A stretch of DNA of 64,000 bases from Pyrenophora tritici-repentis. Lineage: Eukaryota > Ascomycota > Dothideomycetes > Pleosporales > Pleosporaceae. Positions within the stretch are counted from its first letter, which is position 1; each line of letters opens with the position of its first letter. The position numbers and the translations under genes are program-made. The stretch is from the NCBI RefSeq assembly GCF_003171515.1, contig NC_089391.1, positions 372,001 through 436,000 on the forward strand. Direction: 5' to 3'. This document shows positions 55,332 to 64,000 of this stretch, one piece after another. The notes beneath the pieces were generated by a model. It worked only from the letters and a program-made list of their open reading frames with translations. It did not search any database and was not told where the DNA came from.

Positions 55332-55832
55332 ATGATTAATTGGATCGTGTCTCGCAAAAATCTTGTTATAGTAACTCTCGCTACCTTAGTCACAGCGCAG
55401 CCTACTTTGAATGTAGATACGCACTTGCAGTTGCGTGAAACGTCGAAGCAGTCAATCCAAATCTTCTACGGTGAAAAAAGTGGATATGTGTGGTCAGTGT
55501 GGACCAGTCCTCAAGGTGTTGCAGTAGACCCCTGCGACTATAATCGGTTTGATTTTGTTCGAATGTCGAATGCCGAGAGATTTGAAGGTGATGACAAGGA
55601 TAGATACTCACTCACAAACCCACCATATCCACCCGAGGAGACATGGTCAGGAGCTTATCCGCCCCACAAAAAATGGAATTGCGTAGTCAAGGGCAACGGC
55701 CAAAAAGGTCCACCAGTACTTCATTGTGGCAACGAAGTGTTCGACTTCCAAAAAGATGTACAATTTAATGACGCGCCCATAGTCTGCGGGAATGGGTATA
55801 CATATCATCGGGGATGGACTGTAGAGTATTAG
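55332..55832 (+). CDS. Small secreted cysteine-containing protein, effector candidate
   Basis: 166 aa, single exon. The N-terminus is a clear signal peptide (Arg-Lys, then the hydrophobic LVIVTLATLVTA; likely cleavage around residue 22, before Gln-Pro). The mature ~144 aa have four cysteines (68, 117, 132, 152), enough for two disulfides, and several Trp/Tyr residues; no membrane segment or GPI signal. I recognise no family. Small size, secretion, paired cysteines and isolation among transposons fit plant-pathogen effector candidates, but that is an inference. ATG 55332 was chosen because it begins the signal peptide; the upstream in-frame codons lack an ATG. A Copia-D-like LTR scrap begins 16 bp after the stop. 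Confidence 0.7.
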   Translation: MINWIVSRKNLVIVTLATLVTAQPTLNVDTHLQLRETSKQSIQIFYGEKSGYVWSVWTSPQGVAVDPCDYNRFDFVRMSNAERFEGDDKDRYSLTNPPYPPEETWSGAYPPHKKWNCVVKGNGQKGPPVLHCGNEVFDFQKDVQFNDAPIVCGNGYTYHRGWTVEY

Positions 55833-55848
55833 GGTTCATTGTCGGATC

Positions 55849-56027
55849 ATAAGTATCGACAATATCTTAGCTACGCGATTAGGCGCGCTAATCTCAGTCA
55901 AGCGAACGAGCGCAATGATACCATTCGTACATACCTGGGCATATGGTTAAATATGGTTTTCTGGGGGTCCGTAACCATAACTATGAGTAACCACGAAGAA
56001 GAAAACAATAACTTGTTATATCTATAT
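55849..56027. other. LTR scrap and flanking sequence
   Basis: TGTCGGATCATAAGTATCG at 55849 resembles the first bases of the solo LTR at 56784, but similarity fades after ~25 bp. Nothing else is recognisable up to the fold-back structure. Confidence 0.35.
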
Positions 56028-56754
56028 TGTTGAGAATATCTGGGTTCAGTCCAGGGTAGAAGGTGATTGAGAGTCACGTGATGTGCTGGTGTGGCAGGTA
56101 CTGCCCGGTGGGCAATGGCACCCACCACAACAGCAAAAGTAAGAGAGACACTCAACACAATAGAAAATACAATACGTTGCAGCCACCCCGCCTTATCCCT
56201 CCTCCCACTCGGTTATCCACAGTAGTCATACTACTAGAGGGACCTTGTTCCAATAATTATTATTATTTATTGGAACAAGGTCCCTCTAGTAGTATGACTA
56301 CCATGGATAACCGAGTGGGATGAGGGACAAGGCGGGGTGGCTACAACGTATTGTACACTCTCATGCACTTGCAGCTTCCGGTTCGTGTAAGCAGGCGACT
56401 TTTTATCCCACGCCAAGAATCTCTCATCTAATGACGACCTTACCCAGGGAGTACTAGCTGTCAACAATGCCAAATGTCCGGACCAACTAAAGTCCAAAGT
56501 TTGCAGAGCCTAACCCCTCCTAGACAAGCGCATACTAGGTGGGTCAATGTGCTGCGTGGGATCAAAGGCGAGTGGTATGCAAAAAGCGGAAACTGCAAGT
56601 GCATGTGAGTGTATAGACTATCGTGTCGAGTGTCTCCCGGACTTCTGCTTCTTCTGGTGGGTGCTGTTGCCCACCGGGCAGTGCCTGCCACACCAGCACA
56701 TCACGTGACTCTCAATCACCTTCTACCCTGGACTGAACCCAGATATTCTCAACA
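56028..56754. repeat. Fold-back structure: inverted LTR-like arms
   Basis: The left arm starts TGTTGAGAATATCTGGG at 56028; the right arm is its complement ending at 56754. The first ~100 bp of the arms match at roughly 95%, and weaker matches continue (ACACTC-CATGCACTTGCAG on both sides). Outer ends are TG/CA. It could be two head-to-head solo LTRs or a fold-back element; no coding sequence and no matching target duplication. Confidence 0.75.
56170..56353. mobile_element. Tc1/mariner-type palindromic MITE
   Basis: 184 bp, almost entirely two ~86-bp inverted arms (start CAATACGTTG, with a few mismatches) around an AT-rich loop, flanked by TA on both sides. The opposite fold-back arm shows the unoccupied sequence (ATAGTCTATACACTC), supporting a TA target duplication. 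No coding capacity. Confidence 0.85.

Positions 56755-56783
<29 letters not shown>
56755..56783. repeat. (TAA)n microsatellite
   Basis: About nine TAA/ATA units directly before the solo LTR at 56784; the run continues after it (56978-57010). It is probably one tract split by the LTR element. LINE-B tails have the same unit. Confidence 0.9.
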
Positions 56784-56785
<2 letters not shown>

Positions 56786-56977
56786 TCGGATCGTGAGTAT
56801 CGGTAGAGACGTCGGCTGCTTGACACTTCGGCCCGACTTCGGCCCACCTTGCGCAGAGCTTAGGTGTACCTTCGTAGCAGCTATGTTCGTAGACAATCAA
56901 TAAGAATACCAATACCAGTCACCAGAAGAACCTTGTTGTTGTTATTCACCCGTACGATCGTACAAGGCCTACCAACA
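56784..56977 (+). repeat. Solo LTR related to Copia-D
   Basis: 194 bp, TGTCGGATCGTG...CCTACCAACA, sharing its 3' third (CCGTACGATCGTACAAGGCC) and the CTTCGGCCC block with the Copia-D LTR. Flanked on both sides by TAA repeats, so the target duplication (AATAA/ATAAT type) cannot be separated from the microsatellite. Confidence 0.88.
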
Positions 56978-57010
<33 letters not shown>

Positions 57011-57207
57011 TGTCGGCATACACACGGTGTGTCGCCTAATAAGGCCCAATGTACCGCCTCGATCCTACTTCGGCCCAACTCGGACCCAACGTTATGTATA
57101 CCTTCGTAGCCCCCACATTCGTAGAATCATCATACACCAGAATACCAATACACAAGATTACCTTAGCTACTGTTATTCACCGTACGATCGTACAAGGCCT
57201 TCCAACA
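57011..57207 (+). repeat. Copia-D 5' LTR
   Basis: 197 bp; includes the palindrome CGTACGATCGTACAAGG region near the 3' end. Matches 62814-63010 and, inverted, 63065-63261. Confidence 0.95.
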
Positions 57208-57510
57208 CTGATCAGTGATTGCACGGCAGTCACAGACAGTTAGGTTAAGAAGAGATAGATTCTTTACCCCGCGCGTTCCCTAGATTGCCTATATCAGCAA
57301 GGCGGAGTTATCTATGCTAAGCTCACTGTTAGCTATATCAGGCGTCGTTCGTGGCTAGCGACCGACCGTTACAGCCGTATCAGAAGCGTTCCAAGACGCC
57401 GTCTATACACGCGCCAACCGACCGGTTGAGATTTGACCCGTGTACAACCCACGACCACCGACGCATCTCTAGCGAACGCAGCTAGCGCAACAAGCGTCAA
57501 CAAGAACACA

Positions 57511-60500
57511 ATGGCAGGAGAGAGAACATCATCGGAAAGAGCACCGGTAGCCAGGACGCCGGCAGTAGGAATGGCGAGCAGTAGTAGAAGAGTGGTACCC
57601 ACACTAGAGGCGCTACTAGGGACCACAAACATAAAACCAAGAGAATGGCATCACATCGATCCAGAGATGTGGGAGGACAACCTTGAAGCTCCAGACGATG
57701 AGGTAGGGATTACTACAGCAACAACGTACATTGCGCGTGCGATTGCGGACTATACAGATCGACCAACAGCAGATGAAGAACTCTTTTGGGAGTTCCGTCA
57801 GGACTTTGAAGGATGGACAGAGGCAATGTTCCTACGTGCCCAGCCAATATACACAAAGGAACTAAAGCGGATCCTCCGCTTTAAGGGAGTGTATACTGGC
57901 CGTATTAATATGGCACCTAGTGAGTCTCTAGCTAGGTTATTACGCATGGAGGAGTACCTAGAATGGCCTCAGGACGTATTCCAGTCGGCTGTGTTTGACA
58001 CACGATCAGCTGCGCACATGTTGCAAGAGCGGGCACTACGGCAACAACGCAGTGAAGGATCAGTACAGTCCACAGACAGGAGATTATCAAGCCAGGCCCA
58101 GAGCCGAACCCAAACGCCTGTAAGGACAAGAGGCCGAGACGTAGACAGTCGGCAAACCCGCGATCAAGACCAGACCCACGCCCGTGTGCAAGGACGACAG
58201 GAGACCGTTGAGGAAGAACAACAGATTCAGGACCAGCTAGCAAAAACGATTGAGAAAGCCCAAAACCAACCAATCCGAAGCCAGCCTGTAGAGACAACTG
58301 AATCCGCACCGCAGCCAGCCTATCAGCGCGTCCAAAGTCAGCAACCTCCCCTCACCTACAACAACTTCGACCGATTCCGCGAGTATACACCAGCATACCC
58401 GCAACGTCCGAAGGGACTGAGCGTTCCCCCAATTGTGCCCTCTGGTGAAACAGACCCGTACAAGGCAGTTCCACCAATCGAGTTTGGCAATGAGAAACTG
58501 GATCCTAAGACGATCAATGTCTTCGTGAAAATGTGGGACCGAGACAAAAAGTATACGGGAAAGCCGTACGACCTCCTAGACGATAAATTGAAGATCTTCT
58601 ACAGCATCTGTTATCACGCAGACATCGAGCCAGGGCAGTTCCATGCAGTCTTTCCACGGATTCTCGACGGCCGCGCAGAGGAGTATTACCTCCACTTCGT
58701 CGATCAGCGGATGGATACGTTCTTGACTGCCTACACAAAGCTCAAGAACCACTTCGACACAGACGTCAACCACGGCCATTACTACGCGGACTGGACGACG
58801 ACATCGTTTGTCAAAGTCCGCAGGGAGAACCCCGAAAAGAACCTCCACGAGGTCCTTGACATCATGCTGGACAAGCTCCAATTGTGTCAAAGAGCACTTG
58901 GACAGCAGTACATGGGAGAATACGCGCTCCGAACGACTGTAATCACAGCATGCCGAGGCGTGAAGGAGCTCGAGATGGCACTCTACAAGCCGTCTCTAGA
59001 ATGCGAGGTTCTGTTTGGAGATCTGCGATCGTCAATCGAAAACTCACTCGCCATGACCGTCTCCGTCAACTTCACTGAGGCGGATACGGATAGCCAGTAC
59101 TACTTGGATCGTCGGTACAACAACAACAGCTCTGGAAGATTGCGAGGGAATTACAACCCTCGTGGTGGACGCAGCGGATTCACCCGCGGACGCGGTGGGC
59201 TTCAGCACCGCTCTGGAGTCAACACACAAATCGACAAGAAATGTTACGTCTGCAGCAAGACAGGCTGTTGGTCCACAAACCATACGCTTGAAGAAAGAAA
59301 ACGCTCAAAAGCGCAGTACATCACACACTGCGCGATTACGGGAGAGCAAATGGAGTTTAGCACATTTCTCGTCGCGTACGAGGGGGAAGAAGTCGACCAG
59401 TTCTTCCTAGAGGAGCAAGACGAAGATGATGAAGACCAAAGACTGGCAGTTAAGTACCTCACAGATCAGGCCTTTCTGCACCACGTGACCGGAGAAGACG
59501 TCTACAGGTGCAAGGAGCCTATTACGCCCGCAACGCAGTTCCTTATCGAGGATCGATACTCGCGAATCACGTACCAAGGCATTCTTCCTGACACTGGTGC
59601 CTCAAATGTATCGACAGCCGGAAAGGAGCAGTTCCTGGCGCTCCAAACTGAGGACCCCACCGTAACTCTAGATACGTCTACTGCTGGAAACGCATCTGTG
59701 CAATTTGGCAAAGGAAGCGTCACTACTTCGATTGGAACCGCACATGTATCGACACAGATTGGAAAGATCAAATTTGAGGTCTTGAACGCACCCACCCCGT
59801 TTCTCCTCTGTCTGAAAGACATGGACCGGCTCCACGTGTACTTCAACAATACTACGGACCAGCTGGTACAAGGAAAAGCTACCTTTCCAGTGATTCGCAA
59901 ATGGGGACACCCGTGGTTCCACCTAAGCAAGGCAGAGCGCGCGCGCGTATTCCTTACGGAGACTGAGCTCCGACGCTTACACCGGAGGTTCGGGCATCCA
60001 GCCGTCGAACGGCTGATACGATTGCTCAAACGCGCAGGACACGAGGACGTGGATGAACGGCTGCTCCGAGAGATCCAAACGTTCTGCCATCACTGCCAAG
60101 CGCATGATCCAGCGCCGCGCCGATTCAAGTTTAGGCTGAAAGATGATCGGGAATTCAACTTCGAGATCCTCGTAGATGTGATGTATCTGAGTGGGAAACC
60201 AGTGCTTCACGTGATCGATTCGGCTACAACATTCAACGGCGCGCGATTTCTACCGTCTATGAGCGCGAAAGACACCTGGGAAGCACTCCGCCTGCTCTGG
60301 ATTGATACATATCAAGGGCCGCCAGATATCGTCACCCACGACGCTGGCACTAACTTCGCGTCAGTCGAATTCAGATCAGAGGCGAAGATCATGGGAATCA
60401 CATGTAAACAAGTGCCAACCGAGGCCCATTGGTCTATCGGCAAGGTAGAAAGATACCACGCACCGCTCAGACGCGCGTACGAGATCCTGAGGACAGAGCT

Positions 60501-60648
60501 TGACACTGGCACCAGCGACGCCGCAGTGTTGCAGATGGCAGTCAAGGCCGTCAACGACACCGCAGGCCCAGACGGGCTCGTACCCACGCTGCTCGTCTTC
60601 GGTGCATACCCCGGATATCCATGGATTCACCACCATCTCCCTCGATAA
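57511..60648 (+). CDS. Copia-D Gag-protease-integrase
   Basis: About 1045 aa from ATG 57511. Gag: Gln/Arg-rich linker (residues about 190-300), capsid region (VFVKMWDRDKKYTGKPYDLLDDKL... FHAVFPRILDGRAEEYYL) and one knuckle CYVCSKTGCWSTNH (CX2CX4CX4H, not the usual CX2CX4HX4C). Protease: GILPDTGASNVS. Integrase: HRRFGHPAVERL and CHHC zinc ligands, core with ILVDVMYL, THDAGTNF and IGKVERYH (D-D-E). The frame slips near 60613 at CCCC, so the last ~12 codons to 60648 are out of phase; the following RT frame overlaps. Gag and protease appear functional. Confidence 0.9.
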   Translation: MAGERTSSERAPVARTPAVGMASSSRRVVPTLEALLGTTNIKPREWHHIDPEMWEDNLEAPDDEVGITTATTYIARAIADYTDRPTADEELFWEFRQDFEGWTEAMFLRAQPIYTKELKRILRFKGVYTGRINMAPSESLARLLRMEEYLEWPQDVFQSAVFDTRSAAHMLQERALRQQRSEGSVQSTDRRLSSQAQSRTQTPVRTRGRDVDSRQTRDQDQTHARVQGRQETVEEEQQIQDQLAKTIEKAQNQPIRSQPVETTESAPQPAYQRVQSQQPPLTYNNFDRFREYTPAYPQRPKGLSVPPIVPSGETDPYKAVPPIEFGNEKLDPKTINVFVKMWDRDKKYTGKPYDLLDDKLKIFYSICYHADIEPGQFHAVFPRILDGRAEEYYLHFVDQRMDTFLTAYTKLKNHFDTDVNHGHYYADWTTTSFVKVRRENPEKNLHEVLDIMLDKLQLCQRALGQQYMGEYALRTTVITACRGVKELEMALYKPSLECEVLFGDLRSSIENSLAMTVSVNFTEADTDSQYYLDRRYNNNSSGRLRGNYNPRGGRSGFTRGRGGLQHRSGVNTQIDKKCYVCSKTGCWSTNHTLEERKRSKAQYITHCAITGEQMEFSTFLVAYEGEEVDQFFLEEQDEDDEDQRLAVKYLTDQAFLHHVTGEDVYRCKEPITPATQFLIEDRYSRITYQGILPDTGASNVSTAGKEQFLALQTEDPTVTLDTSTAGNASVQFGKGSVTTSIGTAHVSTQIGKIKFEVLNAPTPFLLCLKDMDRLHVYFNNTTDQLVQGKATFPVIRKWGHPWFHLSKAERARVFLTETELRRLHRRFGHPAVERLIRLLKRAGHEDVDERLLREIQTFCHHCQAHDPAPRRFKFRLKDDREFNFEILVDVMYLSGKPVLHVIDSATTFNGARFLPSMSAKDTWEALRLLWIDTYQGPPDIVTHDAGTNFASVEFRSEAKIMGITCKQVPTEAHWSIGKVERYHAPLRRAYEILRTELDTGTSDAAVLQMAVKAVNDTAGPDGLVPTLLVFGAYPGYPWIHHHLPR

Positions 60649-62651
60649 CCCATCGCGCAGAGGCAATCCAGAAAGCGATGAGGGCGCTGCGGAAGGCTGC
60701 AGCGGAACATGCAGTGAGCAACGCACTTGGTACCAGGAATGGGCCTACCACAGACGGGGTACTATCACTGCCTCTTCAGAGTGAGGTGATGGTATGGCGC
60801 GAGAAGAATGGATGGCAAGGGCCGTATAGAGTCATCGATATGAAGGACCACGATGTTACTGTAGACATGATCAACGGCCCAACGACGTTCCGATCCACTG
60901 TCGTAAAACCGTACTATCGCGATCTGACTACAGCGATAGACGGCGCAGATCAAGGCACAGGTGGATCTCCGACCACAGACGAAGCGATTGCTGATGAACC
61001 GCCACTACCGGTACCACCGGCGGAAGCCACCCAAGCGGCTCAGCCGCGCAAGCGGGGCCGCCCACCTGGATCAAAGAACAAGCCCAAGGTGCAGTACCTG
61101 TCGAAGAAGGAGGAGGACGATTACGCCCTGGCCGTCAAGCTACGCAATGACGGCGTGATTAACGTCCCGGGCGCTCCATTCGAAGCATCCGATCAGAAGG
61201 AGATCGACGACCTCGTCGGCCGTGGAGTATTCAGTTTTGAGCTGTTTGACCCAACTCTACACGGCGGGTATCGTATCTTTAAATCGCGCATGGTCCGCGA
61301 AGTCAAAGGCAAGACCATGGTCCCGTACGAGAAATCACGCCTCGTTGTTCAAGGTTACAATGACGAGGGCAAACACGAGATCCTGACGCAGTCGCCAACC
61401 ATCCAACGAGCCAGCCAACGCCTGATTCTAGCCCTAGCGCCTGCATTACTCGATGAGGGCATGGTTGTGGAACTACGAGATATCACGCAAGCGTACCCAC
61501 AGGCACAAACAGAGCTATTCCGCACGGTTTTAGCGCACCTCCCAAAGGAGCTTATAACAAAGTATCCCGAGGGAACAATTATTCGCGTAATCAAGCCACT
61601 CTATGGAATCGCGGAAGCAGGAGTCCACTGGTTTGCTACGTACCAAGGACACCACTGCAAGGAGCTCGACATGGCTACATCAACGTATGACCCGTGCCTC
61701 CTGATCACGAACGGGAGACGGGAAGCGTTTGGAATAGTGGGCCTGCAGACAGACGATACTCTCGCGATTGGGACGCCTGCATTCTCTGGTGCAGAAGACG
61801 CTGCGCTCCAGAAAGCCAATTTTCGAGCTAAGCCCAAGGAGAGACTGTCCAAAGAAGTATCACTCGAGTTCAACGGATGTACTCTAACGTTGCGCGGAGA
61901 CACGATTCTACTTACGCAGAAGGGACAAGGTGCCAAGATCGAAATCATTGATCCGAAGGCAGCAAACCGAGCACAGAAGTACATGGAGCAGCGCGCGCGT
62001 GGCGCGTACATTGCGTCGATATGCCAACCTGAAGCATCGTTCGATCTTTCCGCGGCTGCGCAAATACAACAACCTAAGGACACAGAATACGTGAAGCTTA
62101 ACCGCCGGCTGCAGTGGCAATCTGAGAGCATACAACGAGGCCTGCGATACGTCCCTCTCGACCTCGCTACAGCAAAGCTGGTAGTGTTCACAGACGGATC
62201 CTTCGCGAACAACCAAGACCTTAGCTCACAGCTAGGGTACCTACTTATCCTTGCGAATGAGTCGAGTCGACAAGACAGCACGTTTGATATTCGTGGTAAC
62301 GTAATCCATTGGAGTTCGACCAAATGCAAACGCGTTACCCGGAGCGTTCTTGCCTCAGAAACGTACGGCATGGTTAGCGGTGTCGACATCGCTATCGCTA
62401 TCCTAACAACCCTCAAGATGATTACAGGACGCCTAGGTCTACCACCGATCCCACTTATTGTGTGTACGGATTCATACTCCTTGTATGAATGCCTCGTCAA
62501 ACTCGGAACAACTGCTGAGAAGCGACTGATGATCGACATCATGGCGCTTCGGCAGTCATACGAGCGTCGCGAGATCACTGAGATCCGCTGGATCAACGGA
62601 GAGGACAACCCGCGGACGCATTCACGAAAGCAACACCAAATCGCGCGTTAG
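60621..62651 (+). pseudogene. Copia-D integrase end, RT and RNase H
   Basis: 676-aa frame continuing Pol after the slip at about 60613. Integrase C-terminus (SEVMVWREKNGWQGPYRV), then KRGRPPGSKNK (an AT-hook-like motif), RT with SRLVVQGYNDEG, DITQAYPQAQ, IKPLYGIAEAGVHW and the catalytic site as GLQTDDTL rather than YVDD, and RNase H (VFTDGSFANN, LASETYGM, VCTDSYSLYE). The C-terminal ~25 residues are out of frame because CCC 62609-62611 is CCCC in the inverted copy (63464-63467). Confidence 0.9.
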
Positions 62652-62813
62652 AACGTTTCATCGAAAGCAACAAGCTGTCAATCCGAGTAGAGGGATCTGT
62701 GCAGCGACCTACGGAGTAGGCACATATGCCTATTTGGAATCCCTCTCATTGTGCCCTTTTTAGAAGACCCGTTTTTCCTTACATCAGTCGTTACAATAAG
62801 AAAAGATTGCCAG

Positions 62814-63010
62814 TGTCGGCATACACACGGTGTGTCGCCTAATAAGGCCCAATGTACCGCCTCGATCCTACTTCGGCCCAACTCGGACCCAACGCTATGT
62901 ATACCTTCGTAGCCCCCACATTCGTAGAATCATCATACACCGGAATACCAATACACAAGATTACCTTAGCTACTGTTATTCACCGTACGATCGTACAAGG
63001 CCTTCCAACA
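62814..63010 (+). repeat. Copia-D 3' LTR
   Basis: 197 bp matching 57011-57207, followed by the target duplication ATAAT at 63011-63015. It forms one inner side of the inverted repeat centred near 63037. Confidence 0.95.
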
Positions 63011-63064
63011 ATAATGTACCCATGTGGTATTGTCAGATTGTGATGGATTATCAAAGACGGGGAT

Positions 63065-63261
63065 TGTTGGAAGGCCTTGTACGATCGTACGGTGAATAAC
63101 AGTAACTAAGGTAATCTTGTGTATTGGTATTCCGGTGTATGATGATTCTACGAATGTGGGGGCTACGAAGGTATACATAGCGTTGGGTCCGAGTTGGGCC
63201 GAAGTAGGATCGAGGCGGTACATTGGGCCTTATTAGGCGACACACCGTGTGTATGCCGACA
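63065..63261 (-). repeat. LTR of the inverted Copia-D copy
   Basis: 197-bp LTR in reverse orientation, nearly identical to 62814-63010. It is the 3' LTR of the minus-strand element that continues past 64000. Confidence 0.93.
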
Positions 63262-63355
63262 CTGGCAATCTTTTCTTATTGTAACGACTGATGTAAGGAA
63301 AAACGGGTCTTCTAAAAAGGGCACAATGAGAGGGATTCCAAATAGGCATATGTGC

Positions 63356-64000
63356 CTACTCCGTAGGTCGCTGCACAGATCCCTCTACTCGGATTGACAG
63401 CTTGTTGCTTTCGATGAAACGTTCTAACGCGCGATTTGGTGTTGCTTTCGTGAATGCGTCCGCGGGGTTGTCCTCTCCGTTGATCCAGCGGATCTCAGTG
63501 ATCTCGCGACGCTCGTATGACTGCCGAAGCGCCATGATGTCGATCATCAGTCGCTTCTCAGCAGTTGTTCCGAGTTTGACGAGGCATTCATACAAGGAGT
63601 ATGAATCCGTACACACAATAAGTGGGATCGGTGGTAGACCTAGGCGTCCTGTAATCATCTTGAGGGTTGTTAGGATAGCGATAGCGATGTCGACACCGCT
63701 AACCATGCCGTACGTTTCTGAGGCAAGAACGCTCCGGGTAACGCGTTTGCATTTGGTCGAACTCCAATGGATTACGTTACCACGAATATCAAACGTGCTG
63801 TCTTGTCGACTCGACTCATTCGCAAGGATAAGTAGGTACCCTAGCTGTGAGCTAAGGTCTTGGTTGTTCGCGAAGGATCCGTCTGTGAACACTACCAGCT
63901 TTGCTGTAGCGAGGTCGAGAGGGACGTATCGCAGGCCTCGTTGTATGCTCTCAGATTGCCACTGCAGCCGGCGGTTAAGCTTCACGTATTCTGTGTCCTT
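63356..64000 (-). CDS. Copia-D second copy, RNase H end (partial)
   Basis: Open from the window edge to the stop at 63356. RNase H with VFTDGSFANN, LASETYGM and CTDSYSLYECL, and an intact C-terminus NGEDNPADAFTKATPNRALERF, which the plus-strand copy has lost by one base. The N-terminal part lies beyond the window. Confidence 0.9.
   Translation of the reverse strand, partial: KDTEYVKLNRRLQWQSESIQRGLRYVPLDLATAKLVVFTDGSFANNQDLSSQLGYLLILANESSRQDSTFDIRGNVIHWSSTKCKRVTRSVLASETYGMVSGVDIAIAILTTLKMITGRLGLPPIPLIVCTDSYSLYECLVKLGTTAEKRLMIDIMALRQSYERREITEIRWINGEDNPADAFTKATPNRALERFIESNKLSIRVEGSVQRPTE

Larger units (their letters stand above)
57011..63010 (+). mobile_element. Copia-D LTR retrotransposon
   Basis: 6.0 kb with 197-bp LTRs (57011-57207, 62814-63010; TGTCGGCATAC...CCTTCCAACA) that differ at about two positions, and a 5-bp duplication ATAAT on both sides (57006-57010, 63011-63015). 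It was inserted in a TAA tract. Gag, protease, integrase, RT and RNase H are in Copia order with only two single-base frame slips. Confidence 0.95.
62076..64000. repeat. Inverted repeat: two Copia-D elements tail to tail
   Basis: Positions 62076-63012 and 63063-64000 are near-perfect complements (RNase H, 3' UTR and LTR), separated by a ~50-bp spacer. The repeat runs off the window, so the true arm length is unknown (at least 0.94 kb, up to 6 kb). Confidence 0.93.

Overview
The window is transposon-dominated DNA from a filamentous ascomycete. Genes with short canonical introns (GTAAGT/GTTAGT donors, CTAAC-like branch sites, TAG acceptors), a chromodomain Ty3/Gypsy element, two Tad1/I-like LINEs, fungal-type Copia elements, hAT elements and a pogo-like element with a long C-terminal extension all point to Pezizomycotina. 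Pleosporales (Dothideomycetes) is my best guess, but only an inference. I see no bacterial, rRNA, tRNA or CRISPR features.

Layout. 1-778: Gypsy gag/protease remnant. 779-3968: hAT-1 (minus). 4169-5696: intact three-exon FAD monooxygenase (minus). 6437-11700: Copia-C with both LTRs. 11823-26485: LINE-B, nearly complete but broken by a full Gypsy chromovirus (14285-22375, TSD CAAAC), a 150-bp MITE, an LTR fragment and, in ORF1, a hAT MITE that keeps the frame open. 26486-30287: the only long stretch low in transposons, holding a two-exon gene of unknown function (28776-29665). 30288-33402: hAT-2, full of nonsense codons. 33403-34435: LINE-B tail and pogo remnant. 34436-44041: a large inverted repeat made of LINE-A ORF1 plus hAT-3, around a 1.46-kb LINE-B/Copia spacer. 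42402-51690: head-to-tail LINE-A array with a 6.04-kb period. 51691-53687: pogo-like element. 53688-54890: LINE-B tail and a Copia solo LTR. 55332-55832: small secreted cysteine-containing protein (effector-like). 55849-57010: LTR fragments, a fold-back structure with a nested MITE, and TAA microsatellites. 57011-63010: nearly intact Copia-D, followed tail-to-tail by an inverted second copy that runs off the window.

Only three non-transposon genes are supported: the monooxygenase, the unknown two-exon gene and the secreted protein. Nothing shows that they work together; they are isolated genes between nested elements.

Two kinds of damage are visible. Older elements (hAT-2, hAT-1, pogo, Copia-C, LINE-B) carry in-frame stops explainable by C-to-T/G-to-A transitions, as expected of RIP. 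Younger, nearly identical copies differ by single bases in G/C homopolymers, which may be assembly error. The most interesting structures are the hAT-3-bounded inverted duplication without target-site duplications, and the MITE that added exactly 70 sense codons to a LINE ORF1.
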